A stretch of DNA of 64,000 nucleotides, taken from Azolla caroliniana. Taxonomy: Eukaryota; Polypodiophyta. The notes below the pieces were generated by a model that worked only from the letters and a program-made list of their open reading frames with translations, was not told the DNA's origin and did not search any database. A program made the position numbers and the translations under genes. The stretch covers positions 5,146,001 to 5,210,000 of the forward strand of contig JBHGNT010000004.1 in assembly GCA_043228905.1 (NCBI GenBank), in the 5' to 3' direction. Below, piece after piece: positions 1 through 12,130 of this stretch. Every line of letters starts with the position of its first letter. The first letter of the stretch is position 1.

Positions 1-2
1 TT

Positions 3-2177
3 CAGTCTGTTGCTTTACTTGATTCTGGGGCATCTTCTTGCTTCATCGACGTCGCGTTTGCCCAAGCACATGGCGTACCTGTCGTTGGCCTCTCAAAACC
101 CATTCCAGTTGAAGCCATCGACGGGTGCGTCCTCTCGTCAGGTGCAATTACTCAAGTTACAATCCCATTAGGGCTTTGGGTGGGCTCACACCAAGAGGAG
201 GTCACCTTTTACCTCATCGCATCTCCTCGACATCCGATCGTCTTAGGACTAACGTGGTTGGAGGCGCACAATCCAATAGTGGATTGGTGCAACCGCTCGA
301 TCACATTTAGCAAGCCAAGATGCTCGTGCAAAAGTATGAAGGTAAATTCAGTTTCCTATCCTTCGGAGACGGTCGACTCCGAATTGACTACCCCATCATC
401 CATCCAGGATGGGTTTGTTTGTGGCGCCATTTCTAACACACTCCATGTTATTCCCGAAAAATACCAACACTTCTCCGATGTATTTGAAAAATGTAATGCT
501 AATCGGTTGCCTGAACACCGGCTCTACGACTGTCCGATTGATCTTCAAGAAGGTGCGTGTCCACCCTTTGGTCCTCTATATGCGTTGTCTGCACCAGAGT
601 TGAAGGCCCTTCGTGTGTATCTCGATGAGAACCTCGAGAAAGGCTTTATTCAACCTTCTAAGTCACCAGCCAGGGCCCCCATTTTATTTGTGAAGAAGAA
701 GGACGACTCTCTACGCTTATGCGTCGACTACCGAGGTCTCAACAAACTCACTGTGCGCAACCGCTATCCGCTACCTCTGATCCCCGAACTCCTTGATCGG
801 CTCCGAGTTGCGCGTGTCTTCTCCAAAGTTGATCTGCGTGGAGCGTACAATCTAGTACGCATCAAGCTGGGGGATGAATGGAAAACCGCATTTCGAACAC
901 GGTATGGGCATTTCGAATACAAGGTAATGCCTTTTGGTCTTACTAACGCTCCCACAGTTTTTCAACATATGATGAACGATATTTTCCGGGAATATCTTGA
1001 TCTTTTTGTTGTCATTTACCTCGATGATATTCTCATTTTCTCGCCAAACATGGAGGAGCACACTCGCCAAGTCCGATTAGTTCTTGCCAAACTTCGCGAG
1101 CATGGCCTTTATGCCAAAGGCGAGAAATGTGAGTTCGACCGTACCTCGATCGAATTTCTGGGCTACATCATCTCGCCCACTGGCATCGCCATGGATATGA
1201 AGAAGGTCTCTGTCATTCAGGCGTGGGCGACTCCAAGGCGACTTAAAGATGTGCAATCCTTCCTCGGCTTCGCGAATTTTTACCGTCGCTTCATCAAGGG
1301 GTTTTCCACCCTAGCACAACCTCTTATCGCTCTCACCCATAAAGGCACTCCATTTTTATGGACCTCGGAGGCACAAAATGCGTTCGACTCACTCAAACAC
1401 GCATTCATCACTGCCCCGGTGCTGCTACATGCCGACCCCACAAAACCCTTCCAAGTCGAAACCGATGCCTCTGACTTTGCCATTGGCGCCATCTTATCCC
1501 AAGCAGACGACAACAACCTAATGCACCCAGTGGCTTACTATTCCCGAAAATTTATGGCATCCGAAATCAATTATCCCATTTACGACAAGGAGCTTGCTGC
1601 TATCATTGCTGCCTTTGAAGAATGGCGACCCTACTTGGCCGGCGCACAACATCGTGTCCAGGTAGTGACTGATCATAAAAATTTAGTTTATTTTTCCACC
1701 ACTCGTACTTTGAATCGAAGGCAGGCCCGTTGGTCGACATTTCTCGCCGACTACGATTTTGAGATCGTATTTCGACCTGGTGGCCAACATGGGAAGGCTG
1801 ATGCCCTTTCTCGCCGAGCTGACCTTGCACTCTGCCCTGGGGATGCTGCTTATGCTCAACAATCTAGACGTTTGTTGAAACCCGACCAATTGCATCTGTT
1901 TGCCACTTGTATGTTGCAGGATGATTCTTTACTCCAACAAATCACTGATGCATCCAAGACCGATGCGTTCGCCAACGAGATTCGAGATAGTCTGCAAAAC
2001 CCCTCCAAGGCGACCAAAAGGAAGGATCTTGACACCTTCACCATACAAGAGGGTTTGTTGTTCCAAGATCATCTCTTATACGTCCTAGAGGGCCCATGTC
2101 GCACCCAGGTGTTGCGGGAATGCCACGATGACCCACTTGCAGGTCATTTCGAACCATGTTATAATCTAGTATTATGA
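3..2177 (+). CDS. Ty3/gypsy pol fragment (protease, RT, RNase H, start of integrase), 5' cut by window edge
   Basis: The frame is open from base 3, so the protein enters from outside the window. In order: aspartic protease with active site LLDSGAS near base 20, a linker, reverse transcriptase with [18 protein letters not shown] and YLDDIL (about base 1017-1034), RNase H with ETDASDF and a VTDHKNL block, then ADALSRR and the first His of the integrase zinc finger (CHDDPLAGHF). The protein then leaves homology and stops within 20 codons, so most of integrase is missing. There is no internal stop in about 725 codons, so decay is slight apart from the truncation. The motifs resemble chromovirus-type plant gypsy elements, but the chromodomain region is absent, so the lineage is an inference. 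It would act in the cytoplasmic virus-like particle of an LTR retrotransposon. Confidence 0.9.
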   Translation, partial: QSVALLDSGASSCFIDVAFAQAHGVPVVGLSKPIPVEAIDGCVLSSGAITQVTIPLGLWVGSHQEEVTFYLIASPRHPIVLGLTWLEAHNPIVDWCNRSITFSKPRCSCKSMKVNSVSYPSETVDSELTTPSSIQDGFVCGAISNTLHVIPEKYQHFSDVFEKCNANRLPEHRLYDCPIDLQEGACPPFGPLYALSAPELKALRVYLDENLEKGFIQPSKSPARAPILFVKKKDDSLRLCVDYRGLNKLTVRNRYPLPLIPELLDRLRVARVFSKVDLRGAYNLVRIKLGDEWKTAFRTRYGHFEYKVMPFGLTNAPTVFQHMMNDIFREYLDLFVVIYLDDILIFSPNMEEHTRQVRLVLAKLREHGLYAKGEKCEFDRTSIEFLGYIISPTGIAMDMKKVSVIQAWATPRRLKDVQSFLGFANFYRRFIKGFSTLAQPLIALTHKGTPFLWTSEAQNAFDSLKHAFITAPVLLHADPTKPFQVETDASDFAIGAILSQADDNNLMHPVAYYSRKFMASEINYPIYDKELAAIIAAFEEWRPYLAGAQHRVQVVTDHKNLVYFSTTRTLNRRQARWSTFLADYDFEIVFRPGGQHGKADALSRRADLALCPGDAAYAQQSRRLLKPDQLHLFATCMLQDDSLLQQITDASKTDAFANEIRDSLQNPSKATKRKDLDTFTIQEGLLFQDHLLYVLEGPCRTQVLRECHDDPLAGHFEPCYNLVL

Positions 2178-2483
2178 GTTAACCAAGATATCTAGTACTA
2201 GTTATGTATGTAATTGGTCCTTATTATTTTGCTAGCATCATGTGCATAGTTGCTCCCTTGTAGTATTTACACTTTTGCACATGCATGCATACCTACATGC
2301 TCTATTGTAGATTCACATGCGTGCAACAAGTATGCATGCCATGTAGTATAAATAGAGGAGTTCACCTTGAAGGAATTCAAGGTGAACAACACTAGTTATG
2401 GAGTCTTTCCTTTAATACTATCTTCTTTCTTGTCCATTTGGTTATCTTCTTGCTTGTTTCTTGAGTTTATGATCCGTGACAGA
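2157..2483 (+). repeat. LTR-like segment (possible solo or partial LTR)
   Basis: Homology of the gypsy pol ends abruptly and is followed by a TG-starting AT-rich stretch containing TATAAATAG at 2346-2354 and a pyrimidine-rich tail ending near a CA at about 2483, where LINE sequence begins. This is the composition of a plant LTR. I see no matching partner LTR and no clean target duplication, so both boundaries are uncertain. Confidence 0.35.
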
Positions 2484-4491
2484 TGGATTCACCTTCCATT
2501 TCTTACCGTCTCGTGCCACAATTCTAATCGGGGACCAACGAGCACCTACAACTACAGATCCCAACTGGATGATCTTCCCATTCTTTCCTATACCCTTGGT
2601 ATTGATAACTTTTCGGGCATCATCACATTGTCCAAACCATTCACCCTCATCCCCATTACTAATAGGAATAGAGTAAACAACTTTATCGACTAGATCAAAC
2701 ATCTTCCTACCATTTCTGAACTTTCTCGCATCTTCATATAATTTATCCCGATTACTAGGGGACAACTACATCCAATTTGCCATTGACTGAATGCCAATAC
2801 CATGCAATATAGCCCACGACATACCCTTGTGCTGGCCAAGCATCTTCCCCTCGATCGACTTTAAGGTCTCGTTCCACAATAGGGGTTGGTGCATCCATTC
2901 AACATTAGTACTTGGACCTATACTCCTAAGATGCCCACAGAGCATATCCCACGCCTTCATCACTGACATACATGTGCAATCAGCCAATCAATTAGATTTC
3001 CTAAGCTTTAAGTCCATACAAAAGAGCCATGATTTATGTGGCTTCCATTGTCCACCAAGTCGTGGACTCCAAAGGATGCTCCAATTAAAAATCAATGTTT
3101 TCCATAACTCATTTCCGGGCAGCAAGCTCCTTACCAATACCTTACATAGCAATGATTGACTTTGTACTCCAGGGTCTATCAATCCTAGAACCCCCTTACT
3201 TTTGGGAAGAATCAACGTAGACCATGATACTTTAGCTGTCGCGTTGTCTTTCCTATTCCCAACCCATAGAAAGCCCCTAATACACGCTTTAACAATAGGA
3301 ATAACATGCTTGTCAAACATCCACACTGAGACCGCGTGCCACATAGTAGACAAGAGCTCATGGTTAGCTACTATGATCCTGCTAGCTAATGATAAATTAA
3401 TCCCTGACCAGATACGGATTTTGTTGCAAATTTTACTTTGAATTTGTTGCAACTGAATTCTTTTGTCAATATCTACACCAATCCACATTCCCAGACATCT
3501 AATGCCTTCCCCTTTTGCAATCCATCTGAAATCAGCATTTGGTTTCCATATCGGCTCGGCCTCCGAGCTAATCCAAAAACCCTTGGACTTATTCCAATTG
3601 ATGGCGGCTCCTGACGCTTTGCAAAAAAGATCAATAGCAATTTGTGCCCTCCCCAGATTCACTTCATTACCTTGGAGGTATAACATCGTATCATCCGCAA
3701 ACTTCAAGTCGAGCAAGGACTTCCTTGTGTTAGGGATTGAAAGACCATGTAAATTTGCGGTTTGGCTATTCAAAAAGGCAGACATTGCTTCAGTAATAAA
3801 GAGGAATAGAAAGGGGGCAAGATGACAACCTTGCCTTATGGATCTAGTTAGAGAGATTGTAACTCCTTTCCTCCCTGCAATCAACACCTTACTTGAGCCA
3901 TTCTTATATAGGGCTTGAGCAGCACACCTCCATTCCCACAGTAGCTCAATCACCTTCATTACTTCTTCAAGGAAATTCCATTCCACTCGATCATAGGCTT
4001 TCTCGAAGTCAAGCATCAGACAAACTAAGTTTTGCTTCGTCTCCCTTGCTGTCGCAACAGCCTCCCAAAACAATATCACATTGTCCATAATAGATCGATG
4101 CTCCATGAAACCAGTTTGATTGGTCTGGATGATATCTCCTAGAAAGGGCTTGACTCGCTGTAGTAGTATGTTAGCAATTTTTTTATAAATGAGGTTTAAA
4201 ATGGTGATGGGCCTCCATTGTCTAATCTCGTGCGACACCTTCTCCGATTTAGGAATCAGGTATATCAATCCTTCATTGAAACTGCTCGGCATCCTTCATT
4301 GAAGCTACAATCTCTTCCTTCTCTATGGTCTTTGACAACTGTAATTTGGCTACCTCTCCAATCTTGGTCTTCAAGCATGCAACTACATGCTGCATCAAGT
4401 GAATCGGTGGGGCTTCTATCAATGTTGGAGCTAAAAGGTCTTTGTAATACTTCGTTGCCATTTGCAAGATTTCATCTTGGTCAGTTGTCAT
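2442..4491 (-). pseudogene. LINE 1 ORF2, reverse transcriptase and C-terminal part
   Basis: The best block, 2988-4292, carries non-LTR RT motifs: WRPITILN, a TGF block, LDFEKAYDRV, RQGC, and the catalytic block FADDTMLY. In-frame stops at 2988-2990 and 2766-2768 break the C-terminal part. Near 4290 the frame shifts, and the conserved segment that should precede FNEGLIYLIPK is missing, which suggests a small deletion as well as the shift. The enzyme class primes cDNA synthesis from nicked chromosomal DNA; this copy is inactive. Confidence 0.85.
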
Positions 4492-4824
4492 CGAATCATC
4501 CTCTCTCTTAAGACTTAGAATAGGCTTTCCCTTTAGTTTTGGAGCCTTGGTGAGAAAAAACTCACTGTTAACTTTATCTCCCTTGACAACCCAATGTGCT
4601 GCTGACTTTCTGAAGAGGAATTGTTCCCTTTGCTGCCTAATCTCCTACAGCACCCTTGTGGCTTCTTGTAGTCTATCTTTCGCCCAAGAACAGTGAGGGT
4701 CCACTTGCGTAAGCTTTTGAGCTGAGGTGACTGCCTTCCTCAGGCGTTGTAGTCGGGAACGACACCTTATTAGCTCCTCTCTAGCCGCTTTCTGAAGAGC
4801 ATGTGAAGAATTAATAATCTTTTC

Positions 4825-5715
4825 CTATAGTACTTGTAACGGGTCGTCGGATGATGGAGATGCTGACCAAATGTTAAACACTTCTTCCTTAACCTTCTGG
4901 ATACCAAAAATCTTCGAGGGAATCCTCAAATTGCACTCACTCTTCTTCTTATGAATAGGATCGAGAGTCAAGGAGACTGGAAGGTGATCGGAGTAGGTAA
5001 AGCCAGCTAGAATGGATGTGCAACCGCTCCAATCCTCAATTTTGGGGCTCACATAGATGCGGTCCAATCTAGAATGACATCCTTCACTCTCCTTCCAACC
5101 AAAATGTGAAAACCGCAAGGAGTTCTCCTCAACCACCATACTAGAATACCAAGAATCTCTGATTCCAAGCATAGCAATTAGAAAACCCCATGCTCTAAGC
5201 TCCTGTCCTTGTAATAAGTTCGAGTGAGCCCCTAGACAATCATTGGTCCTCTCAGTCATGTTGAAATCTCCTACTACTATCCAGTTGTCATAAGAGGGAA
5301 TTTTCTTTGTCAACTCACTCCAAAAAGAGGTCCTCTCACTGCTACTATTTGTTGCATAGACATTCAGCACCCCAAATTTCACATTCCTCCATTCTAGGTA
5401 ACAGAACATGACCCTTCCTTCTATCAGTATGCCATGGTCCAAAATGGAGATATCCGGTGATTTTCTCACCGAAATACAGACTCCACCTCTCCTCTCTAAC
5501 ACGTCGTGAGCTGGAGCCCACCATGTGTACCAATCCCCTGGCAACGGGTCTTTGAACAGTTCTGTCCTTTCCCGGCCAAGGTGATGCTCTTGTAAGAACA
5601 AAATATCAATCTTCCTACATAAACTAACAACTTCAAATTCCTTTCTAAAAATTCGCTTCTCAAGCAGATGATGGGACCCACCAAGTCCCTGCACATTCCA
5701 AGAGAAAAGTCTCAT
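4825..5715 (-). pseudogene. LINE 1 ORF2, AP-type endonuclease domain
   Basis: It begins MRLFSWNVQGLGG and holds the exonuclease-endonuclease-phosphatase signatures QEHH, VVGDFNM, RLDRIYVS and SDHLPVS, in that order over about 250 residues. Its ATG overlaps the ORF1 stop codon at 5712-5715, the usual plant L1 arrangement. The frame closes at 4825; the 333 bases to the next readable block at 4491 are in the same frame but interrupted by stops. The domain nicks target DNA to start target-primed reverse transcription. Confidence 0.88.
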
Positions 5716-7741
5716 TGACTTGGGTTCAAAATAAGGGCCAAGGGGGATTCACCCTTGCTCGAAAAATATGTCGTCATCATACTCCATATGTTTTCCCACT
5801 CCATTCTTATTTCCCTTTTTTGATCAGTAGGTAATTCACCACACTGGAAGTGGAACTGACCAAGATTTAGCATAAGATCGTGCACCCTCCATATGCAAAC
5901 CAAGGGAACATTTGGACCAAGTTCAAGAATCTCCCCATGTATCAAGGAGCTCTTCCATTGTGCATGCAACCCTTTAGCTTCGTTTTCAGATATAAGGTAT
6001 CACATACACACTGTTGCCCTGTTACAGAATGTCTTCAAAGCATATTCTTCTCCCCTTCCATCTTCTATATCAGGCTCCAATTCGAAGGAGCAACCGATCT
6101 CCAGTCTACTAGAGTCACTATTGATGAGAACCATGTGTGCTCTATTCCAAACGTGAATTCTTTCCTTGGGAGTACCAATGTTCACTGTGACTTTGGGTAC
6201 CTCCATACCTTGCATCTTCCAATCTTTCATCATAACAAAGTCAACGCCCACAAGCGAGGGATTTCCAGCCTCAATCTGGGCAGTCATTTCCTGCACTTCA
6301 CTAATACCCATGTCTGCACGACTCTCCTTGTCCTTCCCTTTCCTAATCCATGCCTTAACCATTCTTAGGTCTGCTGAAAATATCTTGCCCCGGCTTTCAG
6401 AGGGCTCTACAAGTGTTTCGAAGGTCTCGACTCTTGAAAGCAAATCAATCGGAGTCGTCAAAATTATCTCACCCTCTTCGGGTTCCTCTTCCCTTTGTGA
6501 CAAGATATCAAATTTGTTCGAACTGGAACCAGCACTTGTAAGAGGACCCTTTTGATTGTGAATGCTAGATCTAGCCACTTTCCTTAGCATTACCCATCCT
6601 TCTTCCCCAGTGACTTGCTTCCCAACATGAGCGAGGATCCTCTGCCCACCCATCGCTGACATTGGGTTATCGAGCATCTTGGCGCCTTGGCGCCTTGATT
6701 TCCTTTGCCTTCTCTTTTCTTCCAATACAAAGGGCATTGTTTGGCCTTATGGCCCATTTCCTTACATGCAAAGCACTAGCCCGGTAAGCCTTCATAGCTA
6801 ACCTTCACCACCCTTAGGCCAAAATCCTCCGTGTGAACTCTAATCTCTGTTGGCAATTCTTTTATGTCTCTAACCAACACCTTCAGCTTGGGGATTTCAG
6901 TAACCTTATCGGCAAATGAAGGTTTCTCTATACATACCATCCCAATATTGTGTGCCAACTTTGGGATCAAATGATGGAGTTGGAAGGGTAGGTCTAGGAA
7001 GCATACGGTAATGACCACTGGAGTGCCCACTTTTTTATGCTCCTCCATTGCATTAAAGTCTGGACTCCATTCCAAAATCATGGCTTTGCCATACTTGAGC
7101 ATAATCCATTTGTGGTCTAGAATTTCTTGCACATTATGGCCTTCTTCTAAGATGACATGGTAATAATTAAGGACCATTCACAAAATGTTTAGGATAGGCG
7201 GCATTTTACCCAAAAGGGTTGCTTGTAGCATGTCTCTTAACAACCCTTTACTAGGGCGTCCTCCTAACAGCCGACATATGAATGATGAACATTGCAACCT
7301 ACCCACTTCTTTAGCCAACCTCTGATTCTCGGCCGGAGAAAGATAGAGGTCGATTCCTTTTCTTTCATCAATGTTCCCCTCCATCGACTTCTCTTGGACT
7401 AGATCGAAGTCAATAAACTACTTTTCCGTCATGCCATTGTCAATGATCTCCTTGTTATTCATTTCGGCAAGTGTCGTGTTCAGCTCCCCCCCTAATGGCT
7501 TCTGGTCCTTTGGGCCCGAATGCATACAAGTGGGCATACCAATATCTAATACTTCAGCTTTAGGAGGGCTAGGAACCATACCTATTTTGATTATGTCCAC
7601 TTGAGAAAGCTTGACCGTCGCCATCTCCAAAAGATTGTTGCAGCTCACTGTGCTTTGGCCTTGCAACATCAATAGCCGCCTTTCCATCGTTCGGCCGCCC
7701 GTTGCGAAAGACTTTTCCTTATCGACTATCTTCAATGCCAA
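5712..7741 (-). pseudogene. LINE 1 ORF1 (DUF4283-like region plus CCHC zinc knuckle)
   Basis: An ATG at 7741 opens a frame broken by stops near 7417, at 7178-7180 and at 6776-6778. Codons just after the last stop spell CFACKEMGHKAKQC (CX2CX4HX4C). The frame then shifts within the knuckle tail (about 6737). The region around 6870-7340 (CRLLGGRPSKGLL and LEWSPDFNA) fits the DUF4283 domain of plant LINE and retroelement ORF1 proteins. ORF1 proteins bind element RNA. The last part (6000-6737, 5712-5969) is low-complexity and conserved only by position. Confidence 0.75.
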
Positions 7742-8100
7742 TCCCGATTTGGGTCGCGCTATTCGACGAGAGGTTTACCGACGTAGAGGCAGAGAAGGCC
7801 ATTGAGGACGATGGAAGGAAGCATTCCCTTTCACTCTCACCTGCTTTTCCTCCATCGCCTCCTCCTCAGACCGCAGCCCCATCCCCTTCTTTGTCGCTCC
7901 CTCGTCACTTGGATGAAGCTCTTCAAAACAATTTCCCCTAGCTGTCAGCACCTCTGAGCAGAACATCTGCTAATAAACGTAGGACAACCACCGACGAGCG
8001 ACCGAAGCTCTCTCCTCCCGCAACAGGACTTGGTCTATGGCGCAGAGCTAACGAACGCGCGCGCTCGTCACCACGTTCCTGCTCCTGCTCGCCACTTCCT
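7742..8100 (-). other. LINE 1 5' leader
   Basis: GC-rich sequence upstream of the LINE 1 ORF1 start, ending where the composition drops to AT-rich spacer. No coding signal was recognised. It is assigned as leader by position only. Confidence 0.45.
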
Positions 8101-8436
8101 GTTTTATACCATCAAAACTTTACACTTGACTACGTATGTGAAAACACTCTTCAAAAAAATTTAGTTTTAACTTAAAACTTAAAACATTAAAATCAAACCT
8201 AGAGTTATACACTCTTAAAGTATGTATTTAATAAAGGTTATTGTTTAAAATTTCAATCAAATTTCAACTAATATTATTAGTAAAGAGATTAAGAATAAAT
8301 ATTTGAGAATATATACCATTATTACATGATAATGATATTATTTTAAGCGTGTTACCAAAAACATATAATGTTTTGGAAAAAAAATTATATAGTATTAATA
8401 TATTAGAATACACACTTCATATTTATAATAAGTGAC

Positions 8437-8441
<5 letters not shown>

Positions 8442-8472
<31 letters not shown>
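8442..8472. repeat. (TA)n microsatellite
   Basis: Uninterrupted alternating T and A of about 31 bases. Confidence 0.95.
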
Positions 8473-8477
<5 letters not shown>

Positions 8478-9123
8478 GACATGGAAAATAGAATTTTAAC
8501 ATGTCATTTGACATGCATAATTTGTAGGGGCCTTTTGCATGAAAAATGGATATTTAAACTTTATATGTCACTTGATGGACATTTTTATTATGAGTATGTT
8601 TTTTACGGGCAAAATGGCCTTTGATGACACCTGTCAAATTCCTGCCCAAGATGTAACAACTTACCATTGGAGTAAGGTAATTATAATAAACAAAAAATAG
8701 AAATTATTTATATGTAAATAAAGTAAAATGCAATGGCGCTCTCTCTCCCACATTTTCTCTGTCTCATGTTAAGGTGACACATTTTGAGATGTAATCTCTT
8801 GTTTGGTATTATAATCAATTATGGCCTCTTAACAAATGTTAATGTATTCCCCTCCTCTTTCTCTTGTGAAAGCACACAATTATATTTTTATTTTTATTCC
8901 AAAAAAACACTACTTCACATTAGTTAGCAAACGAAGTACATCAAAATTCAAACATATTCAGCAAAACTCACACTTCTTCACACAAAACTAATCATAATCC
9001 CCACCCCGTCATTTACAATAAAAGTATCCCACCGACTCTTTTTACATGGTAACTTACTTGTACTACAACACATAATTATATGAATATATTTTTATGAAAA
9101 ACACTAGAATGGTACAACTTAGT

Positions 9124-9180
9124 GCTTTTTTTTTCTCCAAAATAAAGCTTCTTTCCCATTAGTCAGGAAGGATTATTACA
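9124..9180 (-). mobile_element. LINE 3'-end relic with A-tail
   Basis: On the minus strand it reads CTAATGGGAAAGAAGC, then TTTATTTTGG and an A-rich tail. The two better LINE copies in the window end the same way (TAACTAATGGAAGGAG followed by a T-run, GG and an A-tail near 16420-16460, and again on the minus strand near 16893-16940). The upstream body was not recognised. Confidence 0.45.
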
Positions 9181-10408
9181 AAGAGACTATACAAGGAGGC
9201 TTATACACAAAACGGGGAATCTCCCTCCAATCAAGTTCAAGAAAAAGAGACTACTTACATAGTAGATACCTATAGCTAAAAGTGGTGCCCTTTAGTGTCA
9301 ATCAATATGAGTCGACTCTTGGGGTCTACAACGAAGGGAGGGTAGCAAGTGAGAAGGAAACAACCAGCGTGGGGGCTAGTAGTTCCACCTCCTTGCGTCA
9401 CCTTGGTACAACTCAGTGTTATCACCATAGATTGACATACACATAATACTCATGATATTCACAATATTCGAGAATAAGAAATGGCCCCAAGAATAATATA
9501 AAACCACTTGTTTTTCAAAATAAATTTACATAATAAAAATTATTTAATTCACTAATAATTAATTAACAAACCTCAAATTACATTTGGTGGGAGAGTTGCA
9601 TATTGGATATGGAGAACCTCATTGTGGTTCCCATTCCATTGATAATGGGAGAGTCACGTCTCGGGGACCCAAGAACCTCACTACGGTGACCGGATCTACA
9701 CATTTTATAGTAACTCACATGTCCATTGCTTTAGAGTAACACAACCGAATCCCGACACTTTGAAACCAACCTCGTTTATTGGGACGAACATTGAGTTGCA
9801 TTGTCAAGAATGTGAGCTCTATAATAGTAGAAACACGAGAAAGGTAAATTTAAGTGTCTTTGTGGAAACGAGCCCTACATAGTTGTCTGGCAGTTACCCT
9901 TTCTCAATCTTATTGAGATCTAGCACGCGCCATAACCCCAAACCAAAGAAGAAGAGAAGGTGTTCAATTTTACAAGAGGAGATAAAGCAGAATATTCATA
10001 TCAACAGTACTATAAATAAAAGATACTCCTTTCTAGAATTCATTTTTAGTGTGCATACATAGACAAACCAATTCACAACTTCCTATAAAATGTAATAATG
10101 GAATGCCATGACACACTTCTTCATAATTACTCCGAACACAACTCACTAGTCTTACACCTCGAGTACAAATACAATCACATGATATACATTATAGGGAAAT
10201 CCTCCACAGTATTTTCTAGAACCCCTCTTCAAAGGGTTGCAGAGACAAAGTAGTACGAAGACAAGTGAATCTTAATGGATCGTAGCAGCAAGGCTACTTT
10301 GCCACTTACAATTCCCAACCACATATTTAAGTCGTATGCAAAGGATTCATCAGATTCCCAATCGTTTGTAATTTCCATTTAATTAATTCAGTAACAATGA
10401 TTTAATTA

Positions 10409-10790
10409 GGATTTCAACAAAACCCTATGTTTGTAGGCTGAGAATAGGATGTAGGCATCACATAGATGATATAGGGGGAGGCAAGGATGTAGTTGAAGTA
10501 GAGGAAATATGGTCGAAATTAGGGTTTCAACAAAACCATGAGTTTGCAAGGATGTAGGGGGGGGGGGGGGGGGGGGGGGGGGGAGGATGTAGGCCAAGAA
10601 GAGGAAATATGTATGGTTGAAGTTAGGGTTTCTACAAATATGCCGAGAATAGGATGTAGGCATTGGGTAGAGGATGTAGGGGGGAGGTGAGGATGCAGAC
10701 TGACAAGAGGAAATATGGTCAAAATTAAGGTTTTCCGCCGAAGCCCTAATTTGTTGGTCGAGAATAGGAGTCTGGGGAAGGCATGGATGT
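10409..10790. repeat. Minisatellite, about 3.5 imperfect units of 103-110 bp
   Basis: Units start with AGGGTTTC or a variant near 10410, 10520, 10625 and 10728. Each holds GAGGAAATATG and AGGATGTAGG blocks. Confidence 0.8.
10557..10583. repeat. Poly-G run of 27 bases
   Basis: Uninterrupted G run inside the second unit of the surrounding minisatellite. It could be real or an assembly artefact. Confidence 0.9.
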
Positions 10791-10825
10791 AAGTTTTAAA
10801 AAACCGAGTACTTTTTTTTCCAAAA

Positions 10826-11344
10826 AAAACACGAATACTTTTACATGTATTTGTATTCGTATACATTTGTGGCGGAGGCCCTATGAATGCAAATATGTCA
10901 ATCTATGGTTGTCACGAATACATGGGTAGTGAGACATTTTGAATCGCCAATAGACAAGATGAACATTCCACCGAGGAGAGAAGTTTCAACTTGCTCTAAT
11001 AAACAAAGTTATTACATCTATACTTCCTTTAACTTTTGTACATATGCTCCAACTGCACGTCTACCTTCAAATAGAAAAACATTGTGCCTATCCTAAAAAA
11101 CACGAATACTTCTACATGTATTTGTATTCGTATACATTCATGGTGGAGGCCCTACGAATGCAAATATGTCAATCTATTTTGAATCTCCAATAGACAAGAC
11201 GAACATTCCACCGAGGAGAGAAGTTTCAACTTGCTCTAATAAACAAAGTTATTACATCTAGATTCTATACTTCCTTTAACTTTCGTACATATGCTCCAAC
11301 TACACGTCTACCTTCAAATAGAAAAACATTGTGCCTATCCTAAT
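10826..11344. repeat. Tandem duplication of a block of about 260 bp
   Basis: 10826-11095 and 11096-11344 are near-identical direct copies (both contain ACATGTATTTGTATTCGTAT and CCACCGAGGAGAGAAG). The second copy lacks about 30 bases after the CAATCTAT block and has a short insertion further on. Confidence 0.9.
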
Positions 11345-11395
11345 TATGATGCAATCCGCAATAGGTAAAAGAAATTAAAACGATCTCCATTTGTG

Positions 11396-11396
11396 A

Positions 11397-11424
<28 letters not shown>
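11396..11424. repeat. (CT)n microsatellite
   Basis: About 28 bases of TC repeat, just after the duplicated block. Confidence 0.9.
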
Positions 11425-11427
<3 letters not shown>

Positions 11428-11765
11428 CACATTGGGATTTTTGTATTCTCTTTGTCTCTCTCATTATGTTGAAACACACAATCATATTAATAAATGTATG
11501 TTGGAAACACTCTAACGGTACCAAAATTGTGTGTACTAGTCACCACTATAAGGGTAGTAGCACATGTTGAATTGGCAATAGGCAAGACAAACACTCCATA
11601 GATGAAGGAATCTTTACTAGCTTCAATAAAGAAAATTGACATATTAGTACTCCCTTCAATGTTTGTACATATGCTTTAACTTCAAAATACTCAATATCCT
11701 AATTATCCAACAATACTCAATATCTCAAAAATAGAAAAACGATCACCATCTCTAATTTTGGGTTG

Positions 11766-12130
11766 GCATGTATTATCGTGCAAACATCCATTATCTTTGC
11801 GTTAAATTAAAATGTGACAAAACTTGACAAACTTGAGAAATGTAACTCCAAATATGAGGACAAATTGGACATTGTATGAAACAATGAGTATCATCTTCCA
11901 CTTCAACAATGCAAAAGAAGCTATTGCTTGTTGCTAGTCCACACCACTTTAGAGCGGCAATTTTAGGTCAACCTGCATGTATTGAGAAAACATCCATTGT
12001 CTTGGGGTCAAATAACAACGTGACAAAACTTTCAAAAATCGAGAAATGTAACTCCGAATAAGACGAGCAATTGGACCTTGTATGAAACAATGAGTACTAT
12101 TATCTTCCATTTAAACAATGCAAAAGAAGG
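11766..12130. repeat. Diverged direct duplication (about 150-bp copies)
   Basis: Copies near 11766-11920 and 11975-12130 share GAGAAATGTAACTCC, TTGTATGAAACAATGAGTA and AATGCAAAAGAAG in the same order. No coding function was recognised. Confidence 0.7.

Larger units (their letters stand above)
2441..8100 (-). mobile_element. Degenerate L1-type LINE (LINE 1)
   Basis: Reading on the minus strand there is a GC-rich leader (7742-8100), ORF1 with a DUF4283-like region and CCHC knuckle, an ATGA-style ORF1/ORF2 overlap at 5712-5715, an AP-type endonuclease, and reverse transcriptase. This is the canonical plant L1 order. No A-tail is visible at the 2441 end, so the 3' end is cut or replaced. Several stops and frameshifts mean it cannot encode active proteins. 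Confidence 0.85.
8101..10405. other. AT-rich spacer without recognised genes
   Basis: No convincing reading frame on either strand. It contains a (TA)n run and a short stretch resembling the 3' end of a minus-strand LINE; otherwise nothing was recognised. Confidence 0.6.

Noticed and set aside
5880-6368. 162-codon plus-strand frame opposite LINE 1 ORF1
   Set aside because: Antisense shadow of the LINE ORF1 region without domain similarity.
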